Origin: Oreohelix idahoensis
Taxonomy: Eukaryota; Mollusca; Gastropoda; Stylommatophora; Oreohelicidae
Reading direction: 5' to 3'
Length of the DNA stretch: 64,000 nt
Assembly (NCBI GenBank): GCA_024509875.1
Contig: JAMPIV010017522.1
Location: 124,001-188,000 of the forward strand
Position 1 is the stretch's first letter, and every line of letters starts with the position of its first letter. Positions 10,508-20,761 of this stretch are shown one piece after another. The notes beneath the pieces were generated by a model. That model did not search any database and had not been told where the DNA came from. It worked only from the letters and a program-made list of their open reading frames with translations. The position numbers were made by a program, and so were the translations under genes.

Positions 10508-12725
10508 TACCCGGAGATTTCTCGCTGAGCAGGGGGCAGAAAAACTTGAAGACATTTTGGAAAAGTCTGAGCGTTATCACAATGCGCTGGCTGAACTACC
10601 GGCCACAAAGCGGAAACCGACAGAGGAGCATTTTCGAAAACATAACCTAGAGCAATCTTCTCAGGCTTCTAACCAAAATAACCACAGAGAAACTGGACCT
10701 CAAAACCCCCCTCCTGAAAAATCCAAGTTCTACAAGAACAAGTACCCCAACCACCCCAAACAGTCTGATCAACCCGACCGCCCTACATGGCAGCGTAGCC
10801 AGAAAGGACAAGGTGGCAAAGGGAGAACCCCTGAGCACGGGACATATGATCAGAGCGAGCACACCGAGCCGAAACGCATCGGATGCTTATTGACAGTCTC
10901 GCAAGGCGGAATTGTTGACAGTGATTCCAAACCTGTTGGGGATAGACCCTCAACGCGAGGTACTGTTACTTTGAACGGTTCTCAAACTTCTTGCTTATTT
11001 GACACGGGGCTTTCTTACGATTGCATTGTTGCCAGAAACCTGGTCAAACCCGGTCAAGAGACAGCAGAGACCGTCCAACTTTGTGGAGTTCGTAAGAGTG
11101 AGGCACCTACAGCGCTTCCCATCGCATTGGTGGAGATACACTCTGACTTTGTCAGAGGTGTGATCAAAGCGGCTGTTATGGATGATCCCATCTACCCAGT
11201 CATACTTGGCGGGAGATACGTGTGTATTGGGAAACCGGAAGAGCCGATTGTGGCAGCTGTAACTACAAGAGGGCAAACCAAGAAGGAACGGGAGCCTGCG
11301 CCAAATTTGTTACCTATGGAACTTAAAGAAGCGCAATACAAGGACCCGACTTTGGCACCCTGCTTTAGGAAACTGCCCATGGCGAAGGAACCAACACAGC
11401 ACGGGGACATTTTTTCTGAGGATGGCGTACTTTATCGGAGAACGGGCAAGCCTGACCAAGGTTACAACCAGCTCCTAGTACCGAAACAGTACAGAAGCCA
11501 AATCCTAGAAATGGGGCACTCTCTTCCCTTTAGCGGACATATGGGACAGAACGCCACAAACCAACGTATAACCACTCATTATTGGTGGCCAGGAGTAAAC
11601 ACTGATATTATCAGGTACGTCAAATCCTGTGCCCAGTGCCAACGTGTGCCACCCAAGCAACGGGCACCCCCAGTCCACATGGGTGAAATGCCAATAATGG
11701 GAACACCATTCGAACGGGTTGTGATCGACATTTTAGGGCCTTTCGAAAGGACTAAAAGAAGGAACAGGTTCATCCTGACCTTAGTCGATACATGCACTTT
11801 ATGGGCAGAAGCTATCCCGCTAACATGCGCAGATGCCAAGCATGTCGCAGAAGCCCTCGTGCAGATTTTCACTCGGTTGGGATTCCCTCAGCAAGTGTTG
11901 ACGGATAATGGATCTCCATACCGAAACCTGTTGATGGATGAGATCGTTAAGATCTTGAGGACCCAGCACATCCACACTAAGCCATATACTCCGGCCGGAA
12001 ATGGGCTCGTGGAACGTGCTAATGGAAACCTCACCATGATGCTAAGTAAGCTGGCACAAGTGAAACCTGAAGATTGGGATCTCTGTATTCCTGCAGCATT
12101 ATTTGGCTACAGAGAATCTCCTCATACTTCCACAGGATTTCCGCCAGCTACACTCTTATTCGGCAGACCCATTAAGGGCCCGCTTGAAGCCTTACTTCAG
12201 TCTCTGACAGACGAGAAGGCTGATGAGACAGTTGTCTCAGCCAGTAAATATGTGTCAGTTTTAAAGGAAAGGTTGAAACTAGGGTGGGACCTAGCAACGA
12301 CTAACTTTAAGCGAGCTCGCACAAAGCACGCTAACCGATACAGGAAAGTCGCGGAAGAGAGAGAACTGGAAGCAGGAGAGAAAGTTTTGGTGTTGCTCCC
12401 TACCGAGAACAACCAACTGAAGATCGGATGGCAAGGGCCGTTTACCGTCCTGAAAAAGACTTCTAAGGCTAACTACCAGATCTCTATTGAAGGAAAGGAG
12501 AAGGTTTTCCATTTAAATCTCTTAAAGAGATACTTGGAAAAACCAGTGCCAACCTCCGACCATCTCCTGACGATCGCCAAAACTGACGAAGATGACGATA
12601 GTGGCAGGGATATTCCACCGCTATCACAGGAAATCTTTCAAAAATGTCAGAAGCGGCGACGCTCTTTCAAGCGCGCATATGAGAAATTCCAGGGGAAGGA
12701 AACTTTGAGGAGTGGACTTGAGTAG
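10476..12725 (+). CDS. Gag C-terminus, retropepsin and integrase of the RT-less LTR element
   Basis: Open from 10476; residue numbers here count from the TTG at 10497 (742 aa to the stop). Residues 1-55 finish the Gag domain ('LSADTRRFL'). A Pro/Gln/Lys-rich stretch without a CCHC knuckle follows. The retropepsin motif is LFDTG (Asp169), with 'PVILGGRY' near 235. After a linker come the integrase HHCC finger ('GHSLPFSGHMG' then 'CAQCQRV', about 340-380) and catalytic Asp411, Asp470 and Glu506, which gives DD35E spacing. The 'GWQGPF' module (about 643) and 'FHLNLLKRYLEK' end the integrase. Nothing RT-like occurs between protease and integrase or after it. All three catalytic integrase residues and the protease Asp are present, so these enzymes could be functional. 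Confidence 0.85.
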   Translation: MKQIKNTLSADTRRFLAEQGAEKLEDILEKSERYHNALAELPATKRKPTEEHFRKHNLEQSSQASNQNNHRETGPQNPPPEKSKFYKNKYPNHPKQSDQPDRPTWQRSQKGQGGKGRTPEHGTYDQSEHTEPKRIGCLLTVSQGGIVDSDSKPVGDRPSTRGTVTLNGSQTSCLFDTGLSYDCIVARNLVKPGQETAETVQLCGVRKSEAPTALPIALVEIHSDFVRGVIKAAVMDDPIYPVILGGRYVCIGKPEEPIVAAVTTRGQTKKEREPAPNLLPMELKEAQYKDPTLAPCFRKLPMAKEPTQHGDIFSEDGVLYRRTGKPDQGYNQLLVPKQYRSQILEMGHSLPFSGHMGQNATNQRITTHYWWPGVNTDIIRYVKSCAQCQRVPPKQRAPPVHMGEMPIMGTPFERVVIDILGPFERTKRRNRFILTLVDTCTLWAEAIPLTCADAKHVAEALVQIFTRLGFPQQVLTDNGSPYRNLLMDEIVKILRTQHIHTKPYTPAGNGLVERANGNLTMMLSKLAQVKPEDWDLCIPAALFGYRESPHTSTGFPPATLLFGRPIKGPLEALLQSLTDEKADETVVSASKYVSVLKERLKLGWDLATTNFKRARTKHANRYRKVAEERELEAGEKVLVLLPTENNQLKIGWQGPFTVLKKTSKANYQISIEGKEKVFHLNLLKRYLEKPVPTSDHLLTIAKTDEDDDSGRDIPPLSQEIFQKCQKRRRSFKRAYEKFQGKETLRSGLE

Positions 12726-12852
12726 GAATTGGACAGAGATGGAGGGGGAGATGGAGAGGGAAGAAGACAGACACCCCGAAGCTACGGTTATAGGAAATTA
12801 AACTCCATAACGTAGACATGGAGTGCTTCCATATCTTAAAGGGGGGAGGCTC
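12726..12852 (+). promoter_or_regulatory. 3' UTR and polypurine tract of the LTR element
   Basis: The 127 bp from the integrase stop to the 3' LTR is too short for RT or RNase H. It is purine-rich near 12738-12765 and ends in the polypurine tract AAAGGGGGGAGGC (12838-12850), two bases before the LTR. That is the expected plus-strand primer site. Confidence 0.85.
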
Positions 12853-15474
12853 TGTCACGTAGGGTTTATATTCATTTAATTTCCTACATCTTCTTCCTAT
12901 TCTTTCACATAAACTCTCTCTTTTAATATCTCTGTACTTTTTTTTTCCTGTGTATTTTTCATCCATTCGTTTTGCGAATATTATTCTCATATAATTCGCA
13001 AACTTTACCTTTTTCCTTTCTCTAAAACTGAGAATCGCGCTAGGACGATATTACGTAGATGTCAGGGCTGCAGGGCGTCAGAAGGCGTGATAAGTCGGTT
13101 CGCTGAACACAGGACGTAGCAAATCGTCTACATTCTCACCGAGCGCGCGAGCTTCTTCTCGGCATTAGTCCCGGTGAGGTGTGATACTTTACATCGGCAC
13201 CGGTCAGTATCCAGACATCTGTCTGGAAATCCCAAACTGACACGGCGCTCACTTGGGCCATGGTCAGCTGTAGTGTGAAAACTGCCCTACAATGGAGTCA
13301 GGCTGTCTGGGATTTGAAACTGACACGCGTACATCGTGGTCAGTAGGTGACAGTTACGACACGCGTTAAGCGGACGTAAATGTTGGGAGTAGGGGAGATA
13401 ATTTCGCTTGGCGAAATAAGTTTGGGCCCTTTGTCTGATTTTAAGATATTGGCCAAGTTTGAAACTTTAATTTCATTCTCGCTCATAGACTCCACAGTAG
13501 ATAGGTCGCTCGAAAAACAGAATAGCTGTTAGCGAAGATCTCAGTTTGTTTCGGCAATTTGTCGAACTTCTAGACTTCCAGAAATATTTTCAGCATTTTT
13601 ATTCTTAAGTTGTGCGACTACCTGTAATTCTGTGGTTGAGGTAATTAATATGATAGATATATAGATTTTGTGAGTGTTAAAGTGTTAAATCGCTTAATTC
13701 ATTTTAATCTATTTCTTTAGCGCAGAAGAGAAATAAAGTGGTAGGATATTATATTTTCTAGGGAAGCATTCAGTGGAAAGCAGAATAAAATTAAAATCTC
13801 TAGCTTATAACGGCAAGAGTAGCTATTTATGAATTTAATTTAACTGCTAATACTCAGTCGAGTGTATTTTTCTAAACTAACGTATAAACTCTAGAATCGA
13901 GCCTCATGAATGATGACGGGATACGCACGTGTTCCTAATTTATGAGGAATGCTGATTTTTTAAATATAACTTACGTCACGGGAAGTTTAAATGATAAGCA
14001 AAGCTCTCTGCTTGCAAGTTTAAATGTAAGTTTTAACCAGTACAGATTCTGTTTATTATATTATATGTGTTATTTTTCCTCCACACAGTGAAAGTTTTGG
14101 GGTGACCCTAACTTTACCAGCACCTAGTAGTAGTTTCCATACTTGTGAAGAAATAGACAGTCCTTATTTTTAACCACGTGGGTTTTCTCAAGTAACACTG
14201 ATCTGACGGTGCAAGTTAGACAGAAATACTAATATCCCTATAACGGGTTTTCAAAGACTGTAATGATAAATACTGGACCTTGGAGCCAGCACTTAATTTC
14301 TTCTAGAAACTCTATATAATTTGCTGCCTGGTGGCGTGAATATTAACAATCATTTCCCGACTAGATTATATCTTGTGGACAAATCTGTGGTGTGACTAAA
14401 GTGAATCCTATACTGAGGGAAGGCACCGACCTGACATTCATCATTTTTTAGAAACCTACGCTATTGACACTGTGCTCTGCTAACTCCCGCGCCTGGAATA
14501 ATTGTTAGGTGACTTAATCAGACATTTGAACAAATTTGCATACCCAAGTAGTCGTTCCCGGAGACTCCAAGTTAAATACGTCTTTTGGAACTGGGGACTT
14601 CTTGGCAGAAGACTGCATTTTTTGAGTCTGTGTGAAAATCTAAGATCAATGTGTTCCAAGAGGCAGCGAGCAAAGTCGTGAGTACCTGAATGAGAAGCCA
14701 TGGCGGAATGAATGAGTGTACGCTGGTCTGAGTGATATTTTCACTATTATATCTTTGACACCCTGTTGCTGTCCTAATTTTTTTTTCCAATCTGCATAAT
14801 TTGTTGCTAAGGCTAGAGTTCTTGTGTTTTTGTCTTAGGTTAAATCAGATTTTTTTTTTTCAAAACTCTGTGCATATAATTACGAGATAAAACAAAGAAA
14901 AACTCTTAGACTCAAACCCTATGTATCTGTGACTCTGGCGCCATCATCTGTTCTCTTAACGGGGCCGGGCTAAACCTAGAGTTAACACTATAACGGGGCT
15001 ATCATCCTTGCAACATTTCCTTGATTTTTTATGACTATGTGTATATGTATTTTCCTTGATGTATTTTCTTTGATGTTGTGAGCCGATTTTTCCTGATATT
15101 AAAATCGCTCTTGAACTAAATAATCGTGTTTGGTCAGCTCGTTCTAGATAATATATATATCATTGTTATAGTTTTCCCACGTCTGTGTGTTTACCTGTCG
15201 TCACGTGTATGTGCGTGCCTGTGAGTGATAGAAATATACGTAATATGTATATTGGTGTAGTCTGTCTGACGCTGTAACCACTGTTGTAGAAGATAGGTGA
15301 GAGAGAGAAGAATTCTTTTCGCTTTCAGAGACAGCCACTATATCAAAATCTATCATCTCACGTGTGTGGAAATTCTATTACCTTTCACTAACTCTCACTG
15401 AGTCTATCACCTATTCAAACCTATTCAGAAGGGACCAAACCTAGTCTTAATTCTCCTATCGGAAATCTACGACA
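12853..15474 (+). repeat. 3' LTR of the 9.2-kb LTR retrotransposon
   Basis: A 2622-bp direct repeat of 6279-8901 with TGT...ACA ends, followed by the GAGAT TSD at 15475-15479. It carries the same antisense frame (14480-14701). Near-identity with the 5' LTR indicates recent insertion. Confidence 0.95.
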
Positions 15475-15479
15475 GAGAT

Positions 15480-16510
15480 TTATGGCAGTTAGTCATTCGA
15501 ATGTCTAGTTGATAAGTGGATCTTTACATATTTCTATGGGAGATTCACGGATGGTCTACGAAATTTCATCACGAAATTTACCTGAGAATACTCATCTACT
15601 TTCATATTTTGTGCCGTTAAGGTATACTCATCAGATCGTTTAAAAAACAGTTTTTGTTTTTTGTTTTAAATATCAGCACGTATTGCGCTTCGATCAAAAG
15701 TAATTCTGCCATACAGATTATTCCCTCACATAAGAATTCTCATATCCCTGCATGATGTTATTATCTTATATCTTGACCCACTAAAGTTCCAGTCTTCTTC
15801 AAGGCGAGTTTTTCGGGCGGGGAACTAAATTGTGCGCCTGTTGAGACACAGCGCATTTTGTTTCCATCCTTAATGTTGTGGCTGGACATACTTTCTTGAA
15901 CTATCCCCATTTCCATTTCGGATGAGCATAAATAACGATCTTATATTTATATTTTAGCAGTAGATAATGACGAGACTTCGTTACATTTGCAGAAAACTCG
16001 GCCGATTTAGTCGCTCAAGTAGATACTCCTTAGATAATGATTCGGAGACGAAGTAATAGTAAATTTATTTTGAATTTCTTGTTATGTGTTTGCTGTTTTT
16101 TGACTAAGAATCCAGACAAGATTTTAAAAAGGTTTACATTTACAAAACATGTTGTGGTACAATAGCTCTTAATTAATTAGTCAAAGTAAAGTCCATTGGT
16201 TTGTTTTCACTTCTCCCCATACCATTTTGGACGCGTTGATTTAAAACCATAACCAGTGCATCCAGATGACAACAGGAGAAATAGCGCCATCATGAGGACA
16301 TGTAGCAGAAACAAGCACAACATAGTTACTTCCCGCTATGGTTTTTGCGCATGACTTACTAGTTTATTAACAATTAATTGTTCGTGTGTGTGTTTTTTTT
16401 TTTTTTCTAAGAATATCTTTCTGGCCGAAAAAACAGGTGAAGGTAGTAAAGTTGCTAATACTGTCGTAGCAAAGAAGGAGTGGGTGGGGGGTGTTAGAAA
16501 TTTAATATAT
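15480..16510. other. Unassigned, non-coding
   Basis: About 1 kb of AT-rich sequence between the LTR element and a SINE remnant. No open frame, splice-bounded exon, RNA gene or known repeat was recognised. Confidence 0.5.
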
Positions 16511-16690
16511 TAGGTGTGGTGGGCAGTGCACCTACTCACTGCCTTTGACTTCCCTAACTCAAGAGCAGAGTCAGGTACCCATTTACACCTGGGTAAACTG
16601 GAACGTGACGCTATCAGGTTTCTTTACCGGAACCCAGTAATTTCGAGGCAAGAATCAGGCGCTCTAACCGCCTAGCCAATAGGAAGCTTA
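16511..16690 (-). mobile_element. SINE family 3, tRNA-derived, degenerate
   Basis: Read on the minus strand it starts with an A-box-like TTGGCTAGGCGGTTAGAGC and a B-box-like GGGTTCCGG, then a conserved body containing AAATGGGTACCTGACTC and TCTTGAGTTAGGGAAG. Related pieces lie at about 17135-17250 (minus) and 28853-28960 (plus). The tRNA-like head and dispersed copies identify a SINE. Confidence 0.65.
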
Positions 16691-16834
16691 AAGGAAAAAG
16701 TAGTGCCAAAGCATTAACCGCCGTAGGGTAGTGAAGTGTTAGACATCACCAAACTAGTTCCAGCTTTTTTATGAGATGGAGTGACCAATTCCTTTTCTCG
16801 CCGTCTCTTTTATATTAAGTAGCTCTATAGCTTC

Positions 16835-17126
<292 letters not shown>

Positions 17127-17134
17127 TCGTTCGT

Positions 17135-17250
17135 TCGTAACTCATTTACAACTGGGTAAACTTGAGCGTGACTCACAGGGTTTGGATAACGGAACCCTGT
17201 ATCTTCGCCACGAGTGAGCAGAACTCGAAACGCTTACCCAATCGGACGCA
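17135..17250 (-). mobile_element. SINE family 3 fragment
   Basis: Shares ATTTACAACTGGGTAAACT and the GGAACCCTGT head region with the copy at 16511-16690, with many differences. Old and truncated. Confidence 0.5.
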
Positions 17251-17255
17251 CTACT

Positions 17256-17970
17256 GGCCGATAATTTTGTTATTTTTAACAACAAGTCTATCCTTGTCTT
17301 TAGTAAAAAATAAAATAAAAAAGCAGAAAGAACACAAATGTTACTTATCTGGACAGTTGAGACTTTGGTTTCGACATGCGATATGATACAGTAGACAACT
17401 TGACATTAGTTTGTAGACATTCAGGTCATATAAAGATATGACTCATCATAGATGGTGACTCAGATAAAATATTGCTTTTAAGAAATGTTAAACAATGAAG
17501 TACTAACCAGCCGCGGGGGACAGAACAGGGAACAGAGTAAAAAACTTCTCCCCATCCCTCCCGTTTTGGTTCATTATCTAGCGTACAGTCACTATTGCGC
17601 CAGGTCCACTGGCACTAAATCTGCACGAACACAATCCTGTCTTCTTCTGTACCACTTTGTTATACATCATGAGGCTGTCAGCTCAATTTCAAATACCATA
17701 TTAGTCGCCTGTTACGGCATGCTTAGGAAAACAGTTGACATCTACCTTCTATCTCCATCTACTGACTGTCAACTTTATGTTGCGATGGAGAACGTCACCG
17801 AATATTGAATGCTGACGTAAAATTTACTGTGTTCTTCTGCTCTTAATTTAATATTTTAAAATTAGTTTTCCGTATAAGACATTTACTAGTTATCTACTTC
17901 TTTTTTCACGTTTGTTTGCCTTGAAAGTAGGTATCACCTTATTGTTATTGTTTTTTTTTAAAAAAAAAGT
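17256..17970. other. Unassigned stretch with a 107-aa plus frame
   Basis: A plus-strand frame at 17485-17808 has no recognisable domain. The block near 17670-17720 (TCAAATACCATATTAGTCGCC) looks like the kind of short repeat scattered in invertebrate genomes rather than a protein exon. Not annotated as a gene. Confidence 0.35.
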
Positions 17971-17973
17971 CAT

Positions 17974-18090
17974 TATCAGCAATTTCTTGCATGAAAGACT
18001 GTATCAGTAATTTCTTGCATAAAAGACTGTATTAGTAATTTCTTGCATGAAACACGGTATCAGTAATTTCTGGCATGAAAGACGGTATCA
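17974..18090. repeat. 28-bp minisatellite, left block
   Basis: Four to five units of the TATCAGTAATTTCTTGCATG-type repeat, the same family as 18861-20245. Separated from the main array by the SINE palindrome. Confidence 0.9.
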
Positions 18091-18153
18091 GCATTAATGA
18101 CACATAAGGAAGGGAAACCCGAGGCCTGTAACCAGTAAATTAATATTAGACAA

Positions 18154-18430
18154 GTCAGCGACTCATAGCTTGACTGCCTGCGTCAGGACTAGCGAACCAG
18201 AGCTGGTCAAGACCGTGCTCCACCTCCACGTGGTGGTCCTGGAAACAGTATGCAATAATGCAGGCTGGCTGAGCGAGCACGGATCGCAATGGGAAGGCAA
18301 ACCCGGTCCTAAAAAATGCCGTGCAGAAGTCGGATGTGTCGACCGAAAGGTGCAGATATCACAGCTACGTTGTAAACAGACACAACGCAACCACCGTCCT
18401 TTACAGGGCGAACGAAGAAGAAGAAGAAGA
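18154..18430 (+). mobile_element. SINE family 2 (GAA-tailed), nested copy
   Basis: A 277-bp insertion starting GTCAGCGACTCATAGC and ending in (GAA)n, flanked by AGACAA at 18148-18153 and 18431-18436. The same sequence occurs on the minus strand at 60299-60596 with a 15-bp TSD and, truncated, at about 56555-56721. I found no clear tRNA boxes, so its origin is unknown. A LINE with the same tail type (LINE C) is a plausible partner. Confidence 0.85.
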
Positions 18431-18436
18431 AGACAA

Positions 18437-18599
18437 ACATAAAGGTATGTTTTCAGGCGCTCGTAAGAAATAAAGAAGTAGAAACACCAGACAACAGAAA
18501 AACAACACACGCGAGTGGCTTACCCAGGGTTCGAACCCCGTACCTTCCGTACGACAACACCGCCTAGCCATACAAGCGAATCACACTATCCTCCCGGCC
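18437..18599 (-). mobile_element. SINE family 1, tRNA-derived (left arm)
   Basis: On the minus strand it contains A-box-like ATGGCTAGGCGGTG and B-box GGGTTCGAACCC, then a body ending CTTTATGTTTGTC. It is the exact inverse of the copy in the right arm. Confidence 0.85.
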
Positions 18600-18679
18600 C
18601 ATTGTAAACTTCCGGTGTTGTCTTGTGTTTCGCACTAATGACCGGTCAGTAAAGCATCTTTTTTGGGGGAAGCCTAGCT

Positions 18680-18848
18680 GGCCGGGAGGATAGTGTGATT
18701 CGCTTGTATGGCTAGGCGGTGTTGTCGTACGGAAGGTACGGGGTTCGAACCCTGGGTAAGCCACTCGCGTGTGTTGTTTTTCTGTTGTCTGGTGTTTCTA
18801 CTTCTTTATTTCTTACGAGCGCCTGAAAACATACCTTTATGTTTGTCT
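18680..18848 (+). mobile_element. SINE family 1, tRNA-derived (right arm)
   Basis: Starts GGCCGGGAGGATAGTGTG, with A-box-like ATGGCTAGGCGGTG and B-box GGGTTCGAACCC, then a body that includes CTTTATTTCTTACGAG. A third, more diverged copy is at about 48363-48540. Confidence 0.85.
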
Positions 18849-18860
18849 AATATTAATTTA

Positions 18861-20245
18861 GAAGACGGTATCAGTAATTTCTTGCATGAAAGACTATATC
18901 AGTAATTTCCTGCGCGAAAGACGGTTTCAGATTATTTTTGTTTGAAAGAGTGTATCAGTAATTTCTTGCATGAAAGACGGTATCAGTAATTTCTTGTTTG
19001 AAAGACGGTATCAGTAATTTCGTGCTTGAAAGACCGTATCAGTAGTTTCTTGCGTGAAAGACGGTATCAGTAATTTCGTGCTTGAAAGACGGTATCAGAT
19101 TATTTTTGCTTGAAAGACGGTATCAGATTATTTTTGCCTGAAAGACGGTATCAGATTATTTTTGCCTGAAAGACGGTATCAGATTATTTTTGCTTGAAAG
19201 ACGGTATCAGTAATTTCTTGCTTGAAAGACGGTATCAGATTATTTTTGTTTGACACACGGTATCAGATTATTTGTGCTTGAAAGACAGTATCAGTAGTTT
19301 CTTGCTTGAAAAACGGTATCAGATTATTTTTGCTTGAAAGACGGTATCAGATTATTTTGGCTTGAAAGACTTTATCAGTAATTTCTTGCTTGAAAGACGG
19401 TATCAGATTATTTTTGCTTGAAAGACGATATCAGATTATTTTTGCTTGAAAGACGGTATAAGTAATTTCTTCCTTGAAAGACGGTGTTAGATTATTTTGG
19501 CTTGAAAGACTTTATCAGTAATTTCTTGCTTAAAAGACGGTATCAGATTATTTTTGCTTGAAAGACGGTATCAGTAATTTCTTGATTGAAAGACCGTATC
19601 AGATTATTTTTGCATGAAAGACGGTATCAGATTATTTTTGCTTGAAAGACGGTATCAGATTATTTTTGCATGAAAGACGGTATCAGATTATTTTTGCTTG
19701 AAAGACGGTATTACATTATTTTTGCTTGAAAGACGGTATCACATTATTTTTGCTTGAAAGACGGTATCAGATTATTTTTGCTTGAAAGACGGTATCAGAT
19801 TATTTTTGCTTGAAAGACGGTATCACATTATTTTTGCTTGAAAGACGGTATCAGATTATTTTTGCTTGAAAGACGGTATCAGATTATTTTTGCTTGAAAG
19901 ACGGTATCAGATTATTTTTGCTTGAAAGACGGTGTCAGTAATTTCTTGCTTGAAAGACAGTATCAGATTACTTTTGCTTGAAAGACGGTATAAGTAATTT
20001 CTTCCTTGAAAGACGGTGTTAGATTTATTTGGCTTGAAAGACTTTATCAGTAATTTCTTGCTTAAAAGACGGTATCAGATTATTTTTGCTTGAAAGACGG
20101 TATCAGTAATTTCTTGATTGAAAGACCGTATCAGATTATTTTTGCATGAAAGACGGTATCAGATTATTTTTTCTTGAAAGACGGTATCAGATTATTTTTG
20201 CTTGAAAGACGGTATCAGTAATTTCTTGATTGAAAGACCGTATCA
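18861..20245. repeat. 28-bp minisatellite, main block
   Basis: About 49 units of 28 bp. Two unit types alternate: one with TATCAGATTATTTTTGC, the other with TATCAGTAATTTCTTGC, both followed by TTGAAAGACGG. A longer run of variant units near 19450-19625 recurs near 19982-20160, exactly 532 bp (19 units) later, which shows higher-order duplication. Confidence 0.95.
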
Positions 20246-20640
20246 ACAAAATATTGAAACACATTTTTGAACAGTGAAAATAAAAACTGGAACTGCCTAC
20301 AGAAAGATCACATTTTTAGATGAAAGATTTGCTCATCTGAGAAGTTTACATACAAATAGCTTATTCTTCTCCTGCTCACAAACATGAAAAAGTAGTTTTC
20401 TAACACAAAAGTAACAATAGTGTCAATATGACAGAAAATAACATTAAGTAATTATCACTTTGATACCCAAAGACATAAAAACCTTTCTGACATTTTGTTG
20501 ATTGTCCAGATGTGTCGGTATTTAACTTTTTCTCTGGGATCTGAGTGTAAGACCTCGTCATACACAGGAATGTAAATATGTATCACCCAACTACAAGTAA
20601 CATAATATCACCAAGTGGAAGTAACTATAGCACCATGTCT
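20246..20640. other. Unassigned, non-coding
   Basis: AT-rich sequence between two minisatellite fields. No gene or repeat recognised. Confidence 0.5.
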
Positions 20641-20740
20641 CTATCTGATATATTGTGTGTGTGTTATGTCTGCATGTATAATATACACAGATTTGTGAAA
20701 AGGTCTGTGTCTACTGTTGCACAAACGACACAATTACTGT
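20641..20740. repeat. 46-bp minisatellite, left block
   Basis: About two diverged units related to 23878-24480 (TCTGTGTCTACTGTTGCA). The array is split by the RTE-like LINE. Confidence 0.65.
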
Positions 20741-20761
20741 GAAAAAGGGACAAGGAGTCAT

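Larger units (their letters stand above)
6279..15474 (+). mobile_element. Complete LTR retrotransposon without reverse transcriptase (Gag-PR-INT only)
   Basis: A 9196-bp element with near-identical LTRs, a perfect GAGAT TSD, a polypurine tract next to the 3' LTR and a 3951-bp internal region. The internal region encodes a coiled-coil Gag, a retropepsin (LFDTG) and an integrase with HHCC finger, DDE triad and GPF module. No RT or RNase H is present between protease and integrase, or in the 127 bp between the integrase stop and the 3' LTR, or in the 748-bp leader. The protease-integrase linker resembles that of the element at 29272-35758, where RT follows integrase. It is therefore probably a derivative of an integrase-first (Gmr1-type) gypsy element that lost RT-RNaseH, and must have been mobilised with RT supplied in trans. 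Confidence 0.9.
18136..18860. repeat. Perfect SINE palindrome (181-bp arms) containing a nested SINE
   Basis: The right arm (18680-18860) is the exact inverse complement of the left arm (18136-18153 plus 18437-18599), around a spacer of about 80 bp (18600-18679). The left arm is split by a GAA-tailed SINE. Each arm contains one copy of SINE family 1, so two SINEs lie head to head. Removing the nested SINE restores arm symmetry base for base. The structure could extrude as a hairpin. Confidence 0.9.

Noticed and set aside
10470..10510. Programmed Gag-Pol frameshift or separate Pol start at 10497
   Set aside because: The apparent start is TTG, and the +1 frame upstream already encodes Gag-domain residues, so an indel within Gag explains it better.
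18700..18765. Functional tRNA gene
   Set aside because: A and B boxes are present but the cloverleaf is not convincing, and the sequence continues as a SINE body that recurs at 48.4 kb.
18861..20245. CRISPR-like regular 28-bp repeats
   Set aside because: The repeats are directly abutting with no unique spacers, and the context is animal nuclear DNA with SINEs. It is a minisatellite.
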